Of a stretch of DNA of 64,000 nucleotides, positions 47,976-59,934 are shown piece after piece. The stretch is from Nocardioides rotundus (GTDB lineage: Bacteria; Actinomycetota; Actinomycetes; Propionibacteriales; Nocardioidaceae): positions 992,001 through 1,056,000 of the forward strand of contig NZ_CP082922.1 of NCBI RefSeq assembly GCF_019931675.1, given 5' to 3'. The first letter of the stretch is position 1; each line of letters begins with the position of its first letter. Below the pieces are notes generated by a model that had not been told where the DNA came from, did no database searches, and was given only the letters and a program-made list of their open reading frames with translations. Both the position numbers and the translations under genes were made by a program.

Positions 47976-49385
47976 TCAGGCCTCTGCCGGGAGGGCTCGC
48001 TGCAGCGTCGCCCGACCGGTGACCAGCACGAACACCGCCCACGCGCCCAGCACGCCGACGGCCACCCCCAGGCCGAGCCCGGGCCGCAGCGGCATCGCGA
48101 TGCCGACGAACCCGCCGATCACCCAGGCCAGCTGCAGGGCGGTGTCGGAGCGGGCGAACGCGCTGGTCTGGACCCGCTCCCGGACGTCGCGCTGGATGGT
48201 GGAGTCCAGGGAGAGCTTGGCCAGTGACTGGGTCAGTCCCGCGGTCAGGCCGAGCAGCACCAACGGCACCAGGCCGTAGAACACCGCCGCCACCAGCGCC
48301 ACGACCGCGTCGGCGATCAGCGCCACGACCACGGTGATCGCGGGGTTGACGCTGCGCAGCAGCGAGGCGAGGGCGACGCCGAGGGTGTTGCCCAGCCCGG
48401 CGGCCCCGATCACCAGGCCCAGCAGCACCTCGGGCCGCCAGCCCTCGATCGGGGCCTCCCGCAGCAGGAACGCCATGAACATGGTGAGGAAGCCCGACAG
48501 GAACCGGGGCCCGCAGTTCGCCTTGAGCGCGAACGCGACCGTGCCGGGGATCCGCATCCGCGGTCGGCCGCGACGTCCCGGCGCGGGCGGCTCGGAGTCG
48601 TCGCCGCCGGGGAGGATCAGCATCTCGCCCTCGCCCAGCGTGGAGTCGACCCGCGCCGGCAGCCGGATCGCCAGCACCGTCGCGACCACGAACAGCGCGA
48701 ACGCGTAGCGCAGCGACCATTCCGGCCCCACCAGCGAGGCCAGCCCCGCCAGGGGCGCCGAGACCGCCGCGCCGATCACGCCGGCCAGCGAGATCCGGGC
48801 GTTCGCCTTGACCAGGGTGAGGCTCTCGGGCCGCAGGCGGGGTACGGCGGCCGCCCGGGTGACGGCGTACGCCTTGGAGGCGACCAGGACGCCCAGCGCG
48901 GCCGGGAAGAGCCACCGCGAGTCGGTGACCACCGCCCCGGCGAGCACCCAGGACAGGAAGGCGCGGACCGCCATGGTGGTGCCGATCGCCCATCGGCGGC
49001 CGTGGGCGAAGCGGTCCAGGATCGGGCCGATCAGCGGTGCCACGATCGCGAACGGGAGCATGGTCAGGCCCAGGAACAGCGCCACCTGGCCGCGCGCCTC
49101 GCCCGTGGGGACCTGGAAGAACAGGGTGCCGGCCAGGGAGATCGCCACCGCGGCGTCGCCGGCGGCGTTGATCGCGTGCAGCCCGATCAGCCGGGAGAGC
49201 CCGGACTCGCCGGCGCCCTCGGCGTTCGCCGCGCGGCGCGCCTGGCGGGCGGTGTAGCGGCCGGCGACCGCAGTGCCCCTCGCCACCCGGCGCGCCCCGC
49301 GGGCCGACGCCCCGCTCACGCGACCCGAGACCCGACGGACACCGGAGAGGCGCGGGGGACGGGACGGGTCGGACACGGCCACCAT
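47976..49385 (-). CDS. MFS transporter with long basic N-terminus
   Basis: A 469-residue transporter with 12 predicted membrane segments and an unusual cytoplasmic N-terminus of about 65 residues rich in Arg (RRVSGRVSGASARGARRVAR). The first segment starts near LIGLHAINAAGDAAVAISLA. The central loop carries an acidic/proline stretch (PGGDDSEPPAPGRRGRPR). The substrate is unknown. This gene, its partner DUF3027 (divergent, 61 bases away) and the cold shock gene form an order common in actinobacteria. The open frame extends upstream, but ATG 49385 fits gene spacing. Confidence 0.82.
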   Translation of the reverse strand: MVAVSDPSRPPRLSGVRRVSGRVSGASARGARRVARGTAVAGRYTARQARRAANAEGAGESGLSRLIGLHAINAAGDAAVAISLAGTLFFQVPTGEARGQVALFLGLTMLPFAIVAPLIGPILDRFAHGRRWAIGTTMAVRAFLSWVLAGAVVTDSRWLFPAALGVLVASKAYAVTRAAAVPRLRPESLTLVKANARISLAGVIGAAVSAPLAGLASLVGPEWSLRYAFALFVVATVLAIRLPARVDSTLGEGEMLILPGGDDSEPPAPGRRGRPRMRIPGTVAFALKANCGPRFLSGFLTMFMAFLLREAPIEGWRPEVLLGLVIGAAGLGNTLGVALASLLRSVNPAITVVVALIADAVVALVAAVFYGLVPLVLLGLTAGLTQSLAKLSLDSTIQRDVRERVQTSAFARSDTALQLAWVIGGFVGIAMPLRPGLGLGVAVGVLGAWAVFVLVTGRATLQRALPAEA

Positions 49386-49446
49386 CCTGCCGCGTGCGGC
49401 CACCCCGGCTGGCTTCGGCCATGCCGATGAGTCATGATTCGGGACT

Positions 49447-50220
49447 GTGAAGTCCGCTGTGCGAGCCAAGCCCGACGCCGTCGCCGTCGGCGCGGTTGAC
49501 GCCGCCCGCGAGGCGCTCGTTGCCGACGTCGGCGCGGACCAGGTCGGCGAGCATCTCGACGCCGTCGTCGAGGGCGACCGTCTGGTGACGCACCTCTTCG
49601 AGGCCGCCACGCCCGGCTACCGGGGCTGGCGGTGGGCCGTCACCGTCGTCCGCGCCTCCCGCGCGCGGCACGTGACGGTCGACGAGGTCGTGCTGCTCCC
49701 CGGCGAGGACGCGATCGTGGCGCCCGAGTGGGTGCCGTACCGCGAGCGGATCCAGCCCGGGGACCTGTCGCCGGGCGACCTGCTGCCGGTGGAGGAGGAC
49801 GACCCGCGCCTGGTGCCGACGTACTCCTTCGGCGACGACGCGCTCGATGCCGACGCCAAGGCCCAGATCCGCACCGTGGCCAAGGAGCTCGGCCTGGGTC
49901 GGGTGCGCACGCTCTCGCCGGAGGGGCGCGACGACGCCGCCGAGCGGTGGTACGACGGCCTCGGCGGGCCGTCCACGCCGCTGGCCCAGTCGGCGCCCGA
50001 GCAGTGCTGGAGCTGCGGCTTCCTGGTCCGGCTCGAGGGGCCGCTGTCGAGCCTGTTCGGCGTCTGCGCCAACCGGGACGCCAACGACGACGGCCGGGTG
50101 GTCTCGGTCGACCACGGCTGTGGCGCGCACTCCGAGGCGACGCTGAAGAAGCGGCACCTCCCGCCGTCGCTGCCGCAGCACGTGCACGACACGCTGTCGG
50201 AGGACCTCGCCGAGCTCTGA
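49447..50220 (+). CDS. DUF3027 family protein
   Basis: A 257-residue protein of the actinobacterial DUF3027 family. Typical segments are VDAAREALVADVGADQVGEH, GYRGWRWAVTVVRASRARHV and VDEVVLLPGEDAIVAPEWVP. A possible metal site is near the C-terminus, with QCWSCGFLVRLEGPL and later FGVCANRDA and DHGCGAHSEA; the four Cys plus His would suit zinc. Function unknown. GTG 49447 was chosen as the start. Confidence 0.88.
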   Translation: MKSAVRAKPDAVAVGAVDAAREALVADVGADQVGEHLDAVVEGDRLVTHLFEAATPGYRGWRWAVTVVRASRARHVTVDEVVLLPGEDAIVAPEWVPYRERIQPGDLSPGDLLPVEEDDPRLVPTYSFGDDALDADAKAQIRTVAKELGLGRVRTLSPEGRDDAAERWYDGLGGPSTPLAQSAPEQCWSCGFLVRLEGPLSSLFGVCANRDANDDGRVVSVDHGCGAHSEATLKKRHLPPSLPQHVHDTLSEDLAEL

Positions 50221-50237
50221 GCCCCGCGCTCCGAGGC

Positions 50238-50522
50238 TCAGCCCTGGCGGCGCAGCTGTCGCCGCCGCGTGCAGAAGGCCAGGCCGACCAGCCCGAGGCC
50301 GACACCGGCCAGGCAGGCCCACGGCATCCAGCCCAGGCCGGCATCGGCGAGCCGGCCGTAGAACGGCAGCATCGTCACGAACCCCAGGAGCCACAGGGCC
50401 GTGCCGACCGCGACGGTGCGCACGCCGTCCACGTCCAGGGGCTCGACCGGCGCGACGATGTAGGTCCGGTTGCCGATCTCGTGCCGCTCAGGCTGCTCGT
50501 CGCGCAGTTCCACGGCGCACAC
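50238..50522 (-). CDS. DUF2530 family membrane protein
   Basis: A protein of about 91-94 residues with two membrane segments (TVAVGTALWLLGFVTMLPFY and MPWACLAGVGLGLVGLAFCT) and a basic C-terminus (RRRQLRRQG), matching the small DUF2530 family. GTG 50522 or the in-frame GTG at 50513 may start it. It is convergent with DUF3027 and divergent from the NCS2 permease, an arrangement frequent in actinobacteria. Function unknown. Confidence 0.82.
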   Translation of the reverse strand: MCAVELRDEQPERHEIGNRTYIVAPVEPLDVDGVRTVAVGTALWLLGFVTMLPFYGRLADAGLGWMPWACLAGVGLGLVGLAFCTRRRQLRRQG

Positions 50523-50554
50523 GGTAGCCGGGCCGCTGACACCCCGCGCGCGCC

Positions 50555-52066
50555 ATGCCAGAATCCAGCCCCGTGAGCACCCCCGAGAGCGGGTCGACCC
50601 GCGTCCAGCCCGGTTCGACGAGCGGCCTGGACCGCTTCTTCCACATCAGCGAGCGGGGCTCGACCCTGACGCGCGAGGTGCGCGGCGGGCTCGTCACCTT
50701 CTTCACGATGGCCTACATCATCGTGCTCAACCCGCTGATCCTGGGCTTCGCCCAGGATGTCGACGGCCGCTTCCTCGGGGGCGGGACCGAGCCGAACCTG
50801 GCCGCGATCGCGGCCGGCACCTCGCTCATCGCGGGCGTCATGACGATCCTCATGGGGGTCGTCGCGAACTTCCCGATCGCGCTCGCCACGGGCTTGGGTC
50901 TCAACGCCTTCGTCGCCTTCTCGGTGGCCAGCCAGATGACCTGGGCCGACGCGATGGGGCTGGTGGTGCTCGAGGGCCTGGTGATCCTGGTGCTCGTGCT
51001 GACCGGCTTCCGGGAGGCCGTCTTCCACGCCGTACCCGCGCCGCTCAAGGTCGCGATCTCGGTCGGCATCGGGCTCTTCATCGCGCTCATCGGCTTCGTC
51101 GACGCCGGGTGGGTACGTCGGATCCCCGACGCCGCCAACACCACGGTCCCGGTGCAGCTGGGCGCCACCGGCCAGCTGGACGGGTGGCCGGTGCTGGTCT
51201 TCGCGATCGGGCTGCTGCTGGTGATCGGGCTGTGGGTGCGCAACGTCCGGGGCGCGATCCTCATCTCCATCGTCGTCACCACCGTGCTCGCGATCGTCGT
51301 CGAGGCGGTGGCGAAGGTCGGCCCGTCGGTGCTCGCCGACGGGTCGCGCAACCCCAACGGCTGGGCGCTCAACGTGCCGGCCTTGCCGGACACGGTGCTG
51401 GACCTTCCCGACTTCGCCACGCTGGGGGAGTTCAACCTGCTGGGCAGCTTCGACCGGATCGGCGTCGTGGCCGTGATCCTGCTGATCTTCACCCTGATGC
51501 TGGCCGACTTCTTCGACACCATGGGCACGATGACGGCGATCGGCGCCGAGGCCGGGCTGCTCGACGAGGACGGCGTCCCTCCGAAGACCCGGAGGATCCT
51601 GGTGGTCGACTCGATCGCGGCCTCCGCGGGCGGCGCGGCCGGAGTCTCCTCCAACACCTCCTACATCGAGTCGGCCGCAGGTGTGGGGGAGGGAGCCCGC
51701 ACCGGCCTGGCGTCGGTCGTGACCGGCCTGTGCTTCCTGGCCTCCATCGTGATCGCACCGCTGGTCAACATCATCCCCAGCGAGGCGGCCGTCCCGGCCC
51801 TCGTGCTCGTCGGCTTCCTGATGATGCAGCAGGTCACCGACATCGACTGGCGCGACCTGGAGATCGCCATCCCGGCGTTCCTGACCATCGTGCTGATGCC
51901 CTACACCTACTCCATCTCCGTCGGCATCGGCGCCGGCTTCCTCGCCTTCGTGTTCATCAAGCTGGTCAAGGGCAAGCTCGGCCAGGTGCACCCGCTCATG
52001 TGGGTCGTGGCCGTCGGCTTCGCGATCTACTTCCTGATCAACCCGATCACCGAGCTCCTGACCTGA
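50555..52066 (+). CDS. NCS2-family purine/xanthine permease (AzgA-like)
   Basis: A 503-residue permease of the AzgA-like branch of the nucleobase:cation symporter-2 family, with about 12-14 membrane segments. Family segments are VRGGLVTFFTMAYIIVLNPL, FPIALATGLGLNAFVAFSVA, LADFFDTMGTMTAIGAEAGL and GVSSNTSYIESAAGVGEGAR. Members import adenine, guanine and hypoxanthine with protons. ATG 50555 or GTG 50573 may be the start. A strong hairpin terminator follows at 52080. No purine riboswitch is apparent upstream. Confidence 0.9.
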   Translation: MPESSPVSTPESGSTRVQPGSTSGLDRFFHISERGSTLTREVRGGLVTFFTMAYIIVLNPLILGFAQDVDGRFLGGGTEPNLAAIAAGTSLIAGVMTILMGVVANFPIALATGLGLNAFVAFSVASQMTWADAMGLVVLEGLVILVLVLTGFREAVFHAVPAPLKVAISVGIGLFIALIGFVDAGWVRRIPDAANTTVPVQLGATGQLDGWPVLVFAIGLLLVIGLWVRNVRGAILISIVVTTVLAIVVEAVAKVGPSVLADGSRNPNGWALNVPALPDTVLDLPDFATLGEFNLLGSFDRIGVVAVILLIFTLMLADFFDTMGTMTAIGAEAGLLDEDGVPPKTRRILVVDSIAASAGGAAGVSSNTSYIESAAGVGEGARTGLASVVTGLCFLASIVIAPLVNIIPSEAAVPALVLVGFLMMQQVTDIDWRDLEIAIPAFLTIVLMPYTYSISVGIGAGFLAFVFIKLVKGKLGQVHPLMWVVAVGFAIYFLINPITELLT

Positions 52067-52079
52067 CCATCGCCCCGCG

Positions 52080-52114
52080 CTCGACACTGCCCCGCCCAGC
52101 GGGGCAGTGCCGAG
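52080..52114 (+). terminator. Rho-independent-type terminator after the NCS2 permease
   Basis: CACTGCCCC (52085-52093) pairs with GGGGCAGTG (52101-52109). The stem extends inward by two pairs, leaving a 3-base loop, and outward past one mismatch by CTCG/CGAG. It starts 13 bases after the permease stop and lacks a T-tract. Confidence 0.75.
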
Positions 52115-52170
52115 CAGACGCCGGGGCCGCCCCCGGCGCGCGCCCGGAGGCTCTGCCCTCGCTGGAGGAA

Positions 52171-52179
52171 TGCTTAGCA
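52171..52179. promoter_or_regulatory. Possible MarR operator TGCTTAGCA
   Basis: A TGCT-T-AGCA dyad in an A+T-rich stretch (TGCTTAGCAAGAGTAATGAG) 26-34 bases upstream of the MarR start. TACGCT further on is a candidate -10. The MarR-MFS gene pair makes autoregulation at this site likely, but the dyad is short. Confidence 0.5.
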
Positions 52180-52204
52180 AGAGTAATGAGTTACGCTCAG
52201 TGTC

Positions 52205-52654
52205 ATGCCCACCGTCGAGAGCGTCTGCCGCACCAACTCCGGGCTCGCGTCCGAGCTCCGGACGGGGGTGATGCGCCTGCGACGGCGCCTGGCCGCCGAG
52301 CGGCACCCGGACAACCCACTGAGCATGGGCGCGATGGCCGTGCTCGGCCAGTTGGCCCGCAACGGGGAGCTCACGATCGGCGAGCTGGCCCGCGCCGAGC
52401 GGGTGCAGCCACCGTCGATGACCCGCACGGTCAACTGGCTGGAGGAGGAGCGCTACGTCGCCCGGCGGCCGCACGAGACCGACGGCCGGCAGGTCGTGGT
52501 GACCCTCTCCGACAAGGGCAGCAAGACGCTGCTGGCCGACCGCCGCAGGCGGGACGCGTGGCTCACCCAGAAGCTCGCCGACCTGACGCCGGCGGAGCGC
52601 GAGACCCTGCGCGCCGCCGCCCCGATCCTGGACCGCCTCGCCGCGGCCGACTGA
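52205..52654 (+). CDS. MarR family transcriptional regulator
   Basis: A 149-residue winged-helix regulator. The DNA-binding core is AMAVLGQLARNGELTIGELA, then RAERVQPPSMTRTVNWLEEE, then a wing of RYVARRPHETDGRQVVVTLS. MarR proteins commonly repress an adjacent exporter and are released by a phenolic or drug ligand. The MFS gene follows 11 bases after the stop. ATG 52205. Confidence 0.92.
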   Translation: MPTVESVCRTNSGLASELRTGVMRLRRRLAAERHPDNPLSMGAMAVLGQLARNGELTIGELARAERVQPPSMTRTVNWLEEERYVARRPHETDGRQVVVTLSDKGSKTLLADRRRRDAWLTQKLADLTPAERETLRAAAPILDRLAAAD

Positions 52655-52665
52655 GAGGACCCACC

Positions 52666-53949
52666 ACGAGCCCCACATTCCGCTCCCTCGCCAACCGCAA
52701 CTACCGCCGCTACGCGGCCGGTGGCGTCGTGTCCAACACCGGTACCTGGATGCAGCGCGTCGCCCAGGACTGGTTGGTCCTCCAGCTCAGCGCCAACTCC
52801 GGCGCCGCGATCGGCATCACCACCGGCCTGCAGTTCCTGCCGATCCTGCTGCTCTCGCCGCTGGCCGGCCTGGTCGCCGACCGGATGCCCAAGCGTCGGC
52901 TGCTGCAGATCACCAACCTCGCGATGGCCGTCCCCGCCCTCGTGCTCGGCCTCCTGGCCGTCACCGGCGCCGCCGAGATCTGGCACGTCTACATCCTGGC
53001 CTTCCTGCTCGGCGTCGGCTCCGCCTTCGACGCTCCCGCCCGCCAGTCCTTCGTCTCCGAGATCGTCGCGCCGGAGGACCTCACCAACGCGGTCGGCCTC
53101 AACTCCGCCTCGTTCAACGCCGCCCGGCTGGTCGGTCCCGGTCTCGCCGGCGTCCTGATCGCCGCTTTCGGCGGGGGAGTGACCGGCACCGGCTGGGTCA
53201 TCCTGCTCAACGCGCTCTCCTACATCGCCCCGATCATCGCGCTCCGGTCGATGGACCCGCGCCTGCTCGACGTCCCCGAGCTGACGCCGCGCGAGCCGGG
53301 GATGATCCGCCAGGGCCTGCGCTACGTCCGCGCCCGGCCCGACCTGCTGCTGATCCTGGCGATCGTGTTCAGCGCCGGCACCTTCGGGCTGAACTTCCAG
53401 ATGACGTCGGCGCTCATGGCCACCGAGGTCTACGGCAAGGGCGCGACGGAGTACGGCGCCCTCGGCAGCATCCTGGCCATCGGCTCGCTGAGCGGCGCCC
53501 TGCTCGCGGCCGGCCGCTCGACCACCCGGCTGCGGCTGGTCGTCGGGGCCGGGCTGGTGTTCGGGGTGGTCGAGATCGCGGCCGGCCTGATGCCGTCGTA
53601 CCTCTCCTTCGCCGTCACCGCGCCGCTGCTGGGGTTGAGCGCGCTCACCCTCATCACCGCCGCCAACTCCTACATGCAGCTCAACACCGGAGCGGGCATG
53701 CGGGGTCGGGTGATGGCGCTCTATCTGATGATCTTCATGGGCGGCACCCCGCTGGGGGCGCCGATGATCGGGTGGATCGGGGAGACCTTCGGGGCCCGCT
53801 GGACCCTCATCGGCGGCGGTCTGCTGACCGTGGTCGGGATCGCGATCCCGGTGCTGATGTACCTCGCGTCGGTGCGCCGGAGGAACCCCGGCGCCCTCGG
53901 CTCCCTGGTCGAGGCGCCGCATTTTGCCCTGGTTCGGGGCCGCGAGTAA
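52666..53949 (+). CDS. MFS exporter (EntS/MFS_3-like), ACG at the start position
   Basis: A 427-residue, 12-segment transporter of the enterobactin-exporter-like MFS group. Segments include NTGTWMQRVAQDWLVLQLSA, LSPLAGLVADRMPKRRLLQI and LGVGSAFDAPARQSFVSEIV. No ATG, GTG or TTG lies at the expected start. The codon there is ACG (52666-52668), giving M/T-SPTFRSLANRNYRRYA, six bases after a good ribosome-binding site (GAGAGGA, 52654-52659). Homologues usually begin MSPTFRSL, so ATG has become ACG, or ACG is used as a weak start. The first normal in-frame start, GTG 52729, would remove the N-terminal 21 residues. It is cotranscribed with the MarR regulator. Confidence 0.82.
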   Translation, partial: TSPTFRSLANRNYRRYAAGGVVSNTGTWMQRVAQDWLVLQLSANSGAAIGITTGLQFLPILLLSPLAGLVADRMPKRRLLQITNLAMAVPALVLGLLAVTGAAEIWHVYILAFLLGVGSAFDAPARQSFVSEIVAPEDLTNAVGLNSASFNAARLVGPGLAGVLIAAFGGGVTGTGWVILLNALSYIAPIIALRSMDPRLLDVPELTPREPGMIRQGLRYVRARPDLLLILAIVFSAGTFGLNFQMTSALMATEVYGKGATEYGALGSILAIGSLSGALLAAGRSTTRLRLVVGAGLVFGVVEIAAGLMPSYLSFAVTAPLLGLSALTLITAANSYMQLNTGAGMRGRVMALYLMIFMGGTPLGAPMIGWIGETFGARWTLIGGGLLTVVGIAIPVLMYLASVRRRNPGALGSLVEAPHFALVRGRE

Positions 53950-53951
53950 CC

Positions 53952-53980
53952 TTGACAGTCGTGTCTGGCACGTCCAGACC
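53952..53980 (+). promoter_or_regulatory. Probable promoter of the rpsL (str) operon
   Basis: TTGACA (53952-53957) is a perfect -35. CAGACC (53975-53980) is a weak -10 at 17-bp spacing. The 180-bp leader to the rpsL GTG contains short inverted repeats but no ORF I would call. Confidence 0.45.
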
Positions 53981-54159
53981 GTTGCGCGTGCCCGCACGCA
54001 GCCGCCCGATCCACCGTGGCGGAGGCGAGGGAGCGACGCGCAGGGGACGCGCACCACGCCGGACACGCCCGTCCCGAGCCCGCCAGGGCCGGGACAGTAC
54101 GACCCGAGCCGGGCACCGCGCCAGGCCGTGATGAGAGAACAGAGAAAGGGAACCACCAG

Positions 54160-54534
54160 GTGCCCACCATTCAGCAGCTGGTCCGCAAGGGCCGCCAGGA
54201 CAAGGTGTCGAAGAACAAGACGCCTGCCCTGAAGGGATCGCCGCAGCGCCGAGGCGTCTGCACCCGCGTCTACACGACCACCCCGAAGAAGCCGAACTCC
54301 GCCCTCCGCAAGGTCGCCCGCGTGCGCCTGTCCAGCGGCGTCGAGGTCACGGCGTACATCCCGGGCGTGGGTCACAACCTCCAGGAGCACTCGATCGTGC
54401 TCGTCCGCGGCGGCCGGGTGAAGGACCTCCCCGGTGTCCGCTACAAGATCATCCGTGGCTCGCTCGACACCCAGGGCGTGAAGAACCGCAAGCAGGCCCG
54501 GAGCCGCTACGGCGCGAAGAAGGAGAAGAGCTGA
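54160..54534 (+). CDS. rpsL: 30S ribosomal protein S12
   Basis: 124 residues, exact family length, GTG start preceded by AGAAAGGG. S12 is in the decoding centre. Lys 43 ([10 protein letters not shown]) and Lys 88 (GGRVKDLPG) are both wild type, so the common streptomycin-resistance changes are absent. It is the first gene of rpsL-rpsG-fusA-tuf; the stop shares a base with the rpsG start (TGATG). Confidence 0.98.
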   Translation: MPTIQQLVRKGRQDKVSKNKTPALKGSPQRRGVCTRVYTTTPKKPNSALRKVARVRLSSGVEVTAYIPGVGHNLQEHSIVLVRGGRVKDLPGVRYKIIRGSLDTQGVKNRKQARSRYGAKKEKS

Positions 54535-55004
54535 TGCCGCGCAAGGGTCCCGCCCCGAAGCGTCCCCTCGACGTCGACCCGGTCTACGGCTCGCAGGTCG
54601 TCACCCAGCTGGTCAGCAAGGTGCTGCAGGACGGCAAGAAGCAGGTCGCCCAGCGCATCGTCTACACCGCGCTGGAGGGCTGCCGCGAGAAGACCGGCAC
54701 CGACCCGGTCGTCACGCTCAAGCGTGCGCTCGACAACGTCCGCCCGGCCATCGAGGTCAAGTCCCGCCGCGTCGGCGGTGCGACCTACCAGGTGCCGGTC
54801 GAGGTCAAGCCGAACCGCAGCACCACGCTGGCGCTGCGCTGGCTGGTCGGCTACTCCCAGGCCCGCCGGGAGAAGACGATGTCCGAGCGGCTGATGAACG
54901 AGATCCTCGACGCGAGCAACGGCCTCGGTGCCGCGGTGAAGAAGCGCGAGGACACGCACAAGATGGCCGAGTCCAACAAGGCCTTCGCCCACTACCGCTG
55001 GTGA
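54534..55004 (+). CDS. rpsG: 30S ribosomal protein S7
   Basis: 156 residues beginning [21 protein letters not shown]7 nucleates assembly of the 30S head and contacts the E/P-site tRNA region. The C-terminal [15 protein letters not shown] is the classic ending. ATG overlaps the rpsL stop by one base. The 67-bp gap to fusA carries a GGCGTACG inverted pair. Confidence 0.98.
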   Translation: MPRKGPAPKRPLDVDPVYGSQVVTQLVSKVLQDGKKQVAQRIVYTALEGCREKTGTDPVVTLKRALDNVRPAIEVKSRRVGGATYQVPVEVKPNRSTTLALRWLVGYSQARREKTMSERLMNEILDASNGLGAAVKKREDTHKMAESNKAFAHYRW

Positions 55005-55071
55005 TGACGGCGTACGTCGTCACCGGCGTACGCCCCACCCGCCCACTCCGACCTAAGGAAACGATCCGACA

Positions 55072-57189
<2,118 letters not shown>

Positions 57190-57273
57190 TCCGCTGATCC
57201 GAGCCGAGGACCTCGGCTGCACCACCCAGCACCACCCACGAGTCAAGAAACAACAACCCAGGAGGAGCCCACA

Positions 57274-58470
<1,197 letters not shown>

Positions 58471-58500
58471 CCTGGGCGGATCTCGATCCGCACAGCTGAG

Positions 58501-58536
58501 GCGAAGGCCCCGGACCTGCTGGTCCGGGGCCTTCGT
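58501..58536 (+). terminator. Terminator of the str operon (after tuf)
   Basis: GAAGGCCCCGGACC (58503-58516) and GGTCCGGGGCCTTC (58521-58534) form a perfect 14-bp stem with a TGCT loop, extended by one more C-G and a G-T pair. It begins about 30 bases after the tuf stop. No T-tract follows. Confidence 0.9.
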
Positions 58537-58582
58537 CGTACTCGCTGGTCGAGACCGTTTTCGGTGGTCGAGCCCTTTCGTC

Positions 58583-58638
58583 GGTCGAGCTTGTCGAGAC
58601 CGCGCGGCTCCCGGTCGGTGGTCTCGACAAGCTCGACC
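58583..58638. repeat. Hairpin with GGTCGAGCTTGTCGAGACC arms
   Basis: Bases 58583-58601 and 58620-58638 form a perfect 19-bp inverted repeat with an 18-base loop. Partial direct copies of the arm (CTGGTCGAGACC near 58545, GGTGGTCGAGCC near 58563) precede it. It lies between convergent tuf and the gene at 58667. It probably works as a second, minus-strand terminator and may be a dispersed element. It shares TCGACAAGCT with elements C and D but not their flanks. Confidence 0.65.
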
Positions 58639-58666
58639 AGCGACAAGTACCAGCGACGAGCGCCCC

Positions 58667-59080
58667 TCAGTGCGGGTACGTCGGGAGGACCAGGCCCTGC
58701 TCCTCCAACAGGTACTCCACCCGCAGCCGCTCGGCGTCGCGCTCGGTCCCCGGCGGCAGCCCGCTGAGCGTGTCGGGCACCCCGAGGGCGCGACAGGCGT
58801 CGAGCAGCGCGTCGTCGTAGGCCCGCTCGATCCCGCGGCGGCGTGCCATCGGCTGTCCCGCCGGATGGTGCCGATAGGCGGTGTGGAGACGGCGTACGTC
58901 GCAGGCCAGCTCGGCCAGCGGCTGACCCTGGGGGAGGGAAGCCCGGCTCCCCGCGACCCGCTCCCGGGCCCGGCGCGCGGCACGGTGCAGCTCCGAGGCG
59001 TAGAGGATCGCCCCGAACGATCCGGCCAGGCCGGCCGTCACCCCGACCAGGGCGAGCAGTCCGCGCAGCGCGGGGTCCAT
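58667..59080 (-). CDS. Hypothetical protein with one N-terminal membrane segment
   Basis: A 137-residue protein: membrane segment near 7-28 ([20 protein letters not shown]), then a cytoplasmic, Arg/Leu-rich helical part ([40 protein letters not shown]). The C-terminus is [20 protein letters not shown]. No family recognised. ATG 59080; the frame remains open further upstream but loses its coding character. Confidence 0.62.
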   Translation of the reverse strand: MDPALRGLLALVGVTAGLAGSFGAILYASELHRAARRARERVAGSRASLPQGQPLAELACDVRRLHTAYRHHPAGQPMARRRGIERAYDDALLDACRALGVPDTLSGLPPGTERDAERLRVEYLLEEQGLVLPTYPH

Positions 59081-59132
59081 GACGGTGAATCTACGCCCGG
59101 TCCGCGGCGTTGACCATCGAGAGCGCTCCGCC

Positions 59133-59873
59133 TCAGCGGCCCAGCACCGCGCCGCCGTTGACCCCGAGGATCTGCCCGGTCGTCCAGCCCGCCTCGGGCG
59201 AGGCGAGGTAGCGCACCGCGGCGGCCACCTCCTCGACCGTGCCCGGCCGCTGCATCGGGATGCCGGCCAGGCGCTGGGCCGGGATGTCGGGGTCCGCGGC
59301 GATCCGGTCGATCCAGAACGCGGTCTCGGGGACGAACCCCGGGGCGACCGCGTTGACGGTGATCTGGTCGGGAGCCAGCTGCCCCGACATCCACCACACC
59401 CAGGCGTTGATCGCGGCCTTGGCCGCGCCGTACGACCCGCCGCCGCGCACGCCCGCGACCGAGGAGGTCGCGACGATGCGACCGCCGGGCCGCCGTACCC
59501 GGTCCAGCAGCGCCTCCGCGGTGAGCACCGCGGTGAGCACGTTCGCCTCGAAGTTGGAGCGCCAGTCGGCGGCCACCCCGGCCAGGCCCTGACCGCCCGG
59601 CTCGTAGTTGCCGCCCGCGTTGAGCACGAGCACGTCGAAGGGAGCACCGTCGGCGAGCCCGTCGGCCAGATCCTGCACGGCGGCGGGGTCGGAGAGGTCC
59701 GCGGAGTGCCCCACGACGCTCCCGCCCGCATCGCGCAGTGAGGCGACGGCTGCGTCCAGGCGCTCACGGCGCCGCCCGACCAGGACGAGCTCGGGCTCCT
59801 CGGGCAGGAAGGCGTGCGCGGTGGCGAGCCCGATGCCGGTCGCGCCGCCGGTGATGAGGATGCGTCGTGTCAT
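59133..59873 (-). CDS. Short-chain dehydrogenase/reductase
   Basis: A 246-residue classical SDR. The cofactor loop is ILITGGATGIGLATAHA, NAG is in FDVLVLNAGGNYEPGG, the catalytic Ser is in IVATSSVAGVRGGGSYG and the Y-x3-K is SYGAAKAAINAWVW. The following QITVNAVAPGFVPETAFW is usual. Substrate unknown. ATG 59873 removes an unlikely extension; trmB starts 62 bases away on the opposite strand. Confidence 0.86.
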   Translation of the reverse strand: MTRRILITGGATGIGLATAHAFLPEEPELVLVGRRRERLDAAVASLRDAGGSVVGHSADLSDPAAVQDLADGLADGAPFDVLVLNAGGNYEPGGQGLAGVAADWRSNFEANVLTAVLTAEALLDRVRRPGGRIVATSSVAGVRGGGSYGAAKAAINAWVWWMSGQLAPDQITVNAVAPGFVPETAFWIDRIAADPDIPAQRLAGIPMQRPGTVEEVAAAVRYLASPEAGWTTGQILGVNGGAVLGR

Positions 59874-59934
59874 ACCCGGGACGCTATCGGTGCCCCTGTC
59901 GGCCGCGGAGGGGCGAGGCGGGAGAATCGCTGCC

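Noticed and set aside
50523..50554. Purine riboswitch before the NCS2 permease
   Set aside because: The gap to the preceding divergent gene is only about 32 bases and shows no aptamer-like structure.
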